A stretch of 64,000 nt of DNA, taken from Paraglaciecola mesophila. GTDB lineage: Bacteria > Pseudomonadota > Gammaproteobacteria > Enterobacterales > Alteromonadaceae. The notes below the pieces were generated by a model. That model made no database searches and was not told the DNA's origin. It was given only the letters and a program-made list of their open reading frames with translations. Shown piece after piece: positions 60,978 to 64,000 of the stretch. The stretch covers positions 2,435,501 to 2,499,500 of the forward strand of contig NZ_CP047656.1 of the NCBI RefSeq assembly GCF_009906955.1, in the 5' to 3' direction. The position numbers and the translations under genes are program-made. How positions within the stretch are numbered: position 1 is the first letter of the stretch; every line of letters begins with the position of its first letter.

Positions 60978-61403
60978 ACGCAATAGCACTACTCTAAAGT
61001 CAATACACATCACGGTTAGCCTTTCAGCTACATGCCACCCAAGTAAGCAACTTGTTGACAAAAAACCTATTCGTGATGAGTATTATTGATGTTATTTTGT
61101 AAATGTAATCGCCTAATTAACTGCCTGATAAATTCACTCAAGTATTTTAATTAGCCGCTATATGTTTTGTATTTATTTTGAAGAAATTAATTGGATATGA
61201 ACTTTCCAGTTAATCTAACTCCGGAATTTTAACATTATCCTAGGCGGTTCTGCCATGCCAAATGTGCTTAAGCACAATTTTTTTAGCGTATTTTATCGTC
61301 ATTAGTCGCTTCTTATCCATACAAGGGCAAAATGCAACATACTATTTACATTCGCCTTGCCAGTGCATGAGAATAGCTCTTATTTGCATTTAAAAAGATG
61401 ACA
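60978..61403. other. Non-coding region upstream of nqrA
   Basis: AT-rich, with no open frame of note. It must carry the nqr promoter on the minus strand, but no clear -35/-10 pair could be picked by eye. Confidence 0.5.
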
Positions 61404-61433
61404 TAAAAAAACCGCCACATCAGGCGGTTTTCT
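61404..61433 (-). terminator. Terminator of fabV
   Basis: On the minus strand AACCGCC-TGATGT-GGCGGTT is followed by a T-run, 20 bases past the fabV stop codon. Confidence 0.88.
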
Positions 61434-61453
61434 ATTACTAACTTAAAAACAAA

Positions 61454-62635
61454 CTATTCCCATTTTGCTAATGGATTCTGCTCAGCTTCGTAGTCAACAC
61501 CAGCAACATCAAAACCGAAAAGCTTTAAAAATTCATGGTGATAGCCAGCATAATCGCTCAACTCGTGGAAGTTTTCTTGTGTCACTTGATCCCAAAGCGC
61601 TTTAATCTTCGCTTGCGTCGCTTCATTGGTTTCTTTGCCGTCCATGCGCAAGCGGCCTTGTTCATCTAACTCTGGTGACTCAGCAAACAAACGCTCAGAG
61701 AACAATCCTTTAATCTGCTCAATACAGCCTTCGTGTGTGCCCTCTTCTTTCATCACTTTATAAATAAGTGAGATGTACAAAGGCATAACCGGGATCGCTG
61801 AACTGGCTTGAGTCACTAATGCTTTTAATGAAGACACATAGGCTTCGACGTGCTTAGCTTTGTTTTTGCTAACAATTGCAGCCGCCGCACGATCTAAATC
61901 TTCTTTCGCTTTACCAATGGTTGCTTGACCATAAATAGGCCAAGTTAACTCCTTGCCTATATAAGTATAAGCAGTGGTTTTACAGCCCTCAGCAAGCAAA
62001 TCAGCGTCGGCCAACGCCTCAAGCCACAATTCCCAATCTTCACCGCCCATCACTTTGATGGTTTGTGCAATCTCATCTTCATTAGCTGGCTCAAGGGCAA
62101 CTTCGTGAATACGATCTTTGTCAGTATCGTATGTCTTGGTGGTGTAGGCTTGCCCTACAGGTTTGAGGGTCGACTTAAACACTTCACCTGTTTCAGGATC
62201 GGTGCGTCTGGGTGATGCCAAGCTATAGATAACTAAATCAACTTGACCCATTTCGCGTTTTATCGTTTCTAGGGCTTGGGCTTTTATCTCATTTGAAAAG
62301 GCATCACCGTTAATTGTTTCGGCAAATAAACCTTTCGCCTTCGCTTCTTTATGAAATGCCGCTGTATTGTACCAGCCAGCGGTTGCTGTTTTACGTTCAG
62401 TCGGTGCTTTTTCGAAGCAAACGCCTAAGGTTTTCGCGCCATAACCGAAGGCAGACACGATACGAGAAGCCAGTCCGTAACCGGTTGAAGAACCGATAAC
62501 GAGAACATTTTTAGGTCCGCTTCCGAGATCACCCTGAGAGGAAACATATTCAATTTGTTGAGCAACACTCGCTGCGCAACCATCTGGGTGAGCATTTGTA
62601 CAAATAAAGCCACGGATCTTGGGCTTAATAACCAT
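61454..62635 (-). CDS. fabV: Trans-2-enoyl-ACP/CoA reductase FabV
   Basis: A 393-aa NADH-dependent enoyl reductase that completes the fatty-acid elongation cycle; FabV enzymes are triclosan-tolerant. The start is ATG 62635 (MVIKPKIRGFICTNAHPDG), the family N terminus; ATG 62641 is two codons earlier. The nucleotide-binding motif is GSSTGYGLASRI. The active-site Y-x8-K is in WPIYGQATIGKAK. The gene stands alone, with its own terminator. Confidence 0.95.
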   Translation of the reverse strand: MVIKPKIRGFICTNAHPDGCAASVAQQIEYVSSQGDLGSGPKNVLVIGSSTGYGLASRIVSAFGYGAKTLGVCFEKAPTERKTATAGWYNTAAFHKEAKAKGLFAETINGDAFSNEIKAQALETIKREMGQVDLVIYSLASPRRTDPETGEVFKSTLKPVGQAYTTKTYDTDKDRIHEVALEPANEDEIAQTIKVMGGEDWELWLEALADADLLAEGCKTTAYTYIGKELTWPIYGQATIGKAKEDLDRAAAAIVSKNKAKHVEAYVSSLKALVTQASSAIPVMPLYISLIYKVMKEEGTHEGCIEQIKGLFSERLFAESPELDEQGRLRMDGKETNEATQAKIKALWDQVTQENFHELSDYAGYHHEFLKLFGFDVAGVDYEAEQNPLAKWE

Positions 62636-62731
62636 ATTCATTTTTCCTATAAAAAGAGCAGCGCACATTGTAAATGCCCAGAATAATTAAACAACTCTGA
62701 GCAGATCAAGCGTAATGGTATCATTGGCCAA

Positions 62732-62902
62732 TTATTTATTTTTTAATACCAGCCAAACGGCATGAATAACCCCAGGTAGCACGCCGAAAAGGGTCAATAA
62801 AATATTTAAGAAAAAGTGAGCGCTCAAACCGACCTGAAGTAATGCCCCTAACGGCGGTATGAAGATAGCCAAGATTAAATTAAGTGGATTAACTTTTTGC
62901 AT
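62732..62902 (-). CDS. Pmp3/YqaE-family small membrane protein
   Basis: A 56-aa peptide with two hydrophobic spans: LILAIFIPPLGALLQVGL and NILLTLFGVLPGVIHAVWL. This is the Pmp3 (UPF0057) signature. The start is ATG 62902, with AAGG about ten bases upstream; the frame is open to 62947. Relatives affect membrane potential under salt or cold stress. Confidence 0.9.
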   Translation of the reverse strand: MQKVNPLNLILAIFIPPLGALLQVGLSAHFFLNILLTLFGVLPGVIHAVWLVLKNK

Positions 62903-62999
62903 AATAATGAACCTTATAGATTGTTGTTTTAGTGGAATATTACGCAATAACCATACATCAAGATTAAAAATTCGTCATTTTTCCGCTGATTAACGGCGG

Positions 63000-63314
63000 C
63001 TACTTCCCAGAACCGCCCATACAATTGGGTGAATCAGGGGCTTGTTGTTGCAATGTATGCCACTCTTGCTCTGTGTATGTATGAATGGCCAACGCGTGGA
63101 TATCATTGGCCAGCTCGTCAGCTAACACCTGATTCACTGCGCGATGGCGCCCAATTAAGCGCTTCCCAGCGAACTCATCACTAACGATAACGACTTTAAA
63201 ATGGCTTTCTGACCCAGCTGGAACATTATGCATAAAGCTTTCATTTACCACCTCTAAGTGACTCGGTGTAAACCCTGTTGATAACTTGTTTTCAATTGTC
63301 TGTTGTACTGTCAT
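63000..63314 (-). CDS. bolA: BolA-family protein
   Basis: A 104-aa protein with the BolA fold signature: [28 protein letters not shown]. BolA proteins pair with monothiol glutaredoxins around an Fe-S cluster and influence morphology and stress responses. The conserved His at RHRAV is present. The gene stands alone. Confidence 0.93.
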   Translation of the reverse strand: MTVQQTIENKLSTGFTPSHLEVVNESFMHNVPAGSESHFKVVIVSDEFAGKRLIGRHRAVNQVLADELANDIHALAIHTYTEQEWHTLQQQAPDSPNCMGGSGK

Positions 63315-63359
63315 TTTTTGTCCTGTATTTGAGTATTTCGACGATATCAGTATACCTTG

Positions 63360-63992
63360 CTAGCCTCGTAAACTTGGCGTAATCAAGCGAAAGGTTAAGT
63401 TAATCCTCGGCGCCATTGCCTTAGTCGTTTTTGCCACGCTATGCAACCAGTGTGTTTGCGAGTTTCCCCCCATAACGAGCAGACTTCCATGCTCTAATGG
63501 TAACCTATGTCTTTGTCCACTTGTGCGGTGCTTTAAATCAAAGTTACGCACCTGGCCTAAACTGACAGATGCTATAACAGGACGCTCGCCGAGTTCCGCT
63601 TCGTCATCGCTGTGCCATGCCATACTGTCTCTACCATCACGATAACAGTTTGCTAAAACAGAGTTAAACTGAGTTTTACACGCTTTTTCACACCGTACTT
63701 TTAGTTCGTATAACGCTTCAGTCCATGGAAGCGGTGATAAATTAAGCCCTGAATACTGGTATAACGCATCTTCATCACCGTACCACGCTTGTAGGCGCGG
63801 GATTTTAACCTGTTTACCATACATTTTGATATCATCTTGCCGCCACGCCAAAGAAGCTAGAAGTTGTTGATAATACGCATCTGCTTCCTGATTAGACAAA
63901 AAATGTTGGAAGTGTCGAAAATCACCGTCAGGCAAAGGTAAAATTTGAGCTTCGCCGGCAGATAATGATGAGAATAAACTAGCTTGTTGCAA
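63360..63992 (-). CDS. AlkB-like 2-oxoglutarate/Fe(II) dioxygenase (may extend past the window)
   Basis: About 210 residues of a DNA/RNA alkylation-repair-type dioxygenase. The iron motif HxD is in MAWHSDDEAELG. The distal His is in THWLHSV, and the 2-oxoglutarate arginine is in RINLTFRLI. It resembles the short AlkB homologues (ALKBH2-like) more than E. coli AlkB. The first codon in the window is TTG at 63992, with AGG nearby, but the frame is still open at the window edge. The true start may lie outside. Confidence 0.88.
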   Translation of the reverse strand: MQQASLFSSLSAGEAQILPLPDGDFRHFQHFLSNQEADAYYQQLLASLAWRQDDIKMYGKQVKIPRLQAWYGDEDALYQYSGLNLSPLPWTEALYELKVRCEKACKTQFNSVLANCYRDGRDSMAWHSDDEAELGERPVIASVSLGQVRNFDLKHRTSGQRHRLPLEHGSLLVMGGNSQTHWLHSVAKTTKAMAPRINLTFRLITPSLRG

Positions 63993-64000
63993 ACCAACCT

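Overview
The window looks like chromosomal DNA from a marine gammaproteobacterium of the order Alteromonadales (Paraglaciecola, Glaciecola or Alteromonas-like). The clues are a complete sodium-pumping NADH dehydrogenase cluster (nqrABCDEF-apbE-nqrM), a second EF-G (fusA2), FabV, a GAF-GspE ATPase and a GlyGly-CTERM surface protein. The assignment comes from gene content and remembered protein similarity, not a database search. No rRNA, tRNA, CRISPR array, prophage or insertion sequence was seen.

Layout. 0.2-4.2 kb: a Reg_prop-type sensor kinase and an AraC-type response regulator. 4.3-6.0 kb: amtB and glnK behind a probable sigma-54 promoter and NtrC enhancer. 6.4-7.3 kb: a proline-rich, single-span membrane protein with an 18-bp tandem repeat. 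7.3-14.6 kb: mrcB, hrpB, thpR, purU and a small predicted barrel protein. 14.8-17.1 kb: a tight three-gene set (porin-like protein, small PstS-like protein, PqiA-like membrane protein). 17.2-18.7 kb: catalase. 18.8-34.8 kb: a surface-protein locus. It holds a giant (about 4,060 aa) DUF11/cadherin-like protein with a GlyGly-CTERM tail, an outer-membrane barrel gene one base downstream, and a membrane GGDEF protein with a degenerate active site but intact I-site. A lipoprotein S41 protease is divergent from the giant gene. 34.9-40.0 kb: the S10 ribosomal operon (rpsJ to rpsQ) with its promoter and leader hairpin, ended by a strong terminator after rpsQ. 40.1-51.2 kb: GAF-GspE ATPase, propeller-amidohydrolase, an apparently active diguanylate cyclase, fusA2 and a YtcJ-like amidohydrolase. 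51.3-54.0 kb: metallo-beta-lactamase-fold protein, DUF1653 protein, dinB and nqrM. 54.1-61.0 kb: apbE and the nqr operon. 61.4-64 kb: fabV, a Pmp3-family peptide, bolA and an AlkB-like dioxygenase at the right edge.

How genes work together. NqrA-F form the respiratory sodium pump; ApbE attaches FMN to NqrB and NqrC, and NqrM matures the metal centre. GlnK gates AmtB. The most interesting unit is the 18.8-34.8 kb locus. Its logic (surface protein, barrel, membrane c-di-GMP-receptor-like protein, envelope protease) resembles c-di-GMP-controlled adhesin systems of the Lap type, but the parts are different. That reading is inference. Second in interest is the porin/PstS-like/PqiA-like operon.
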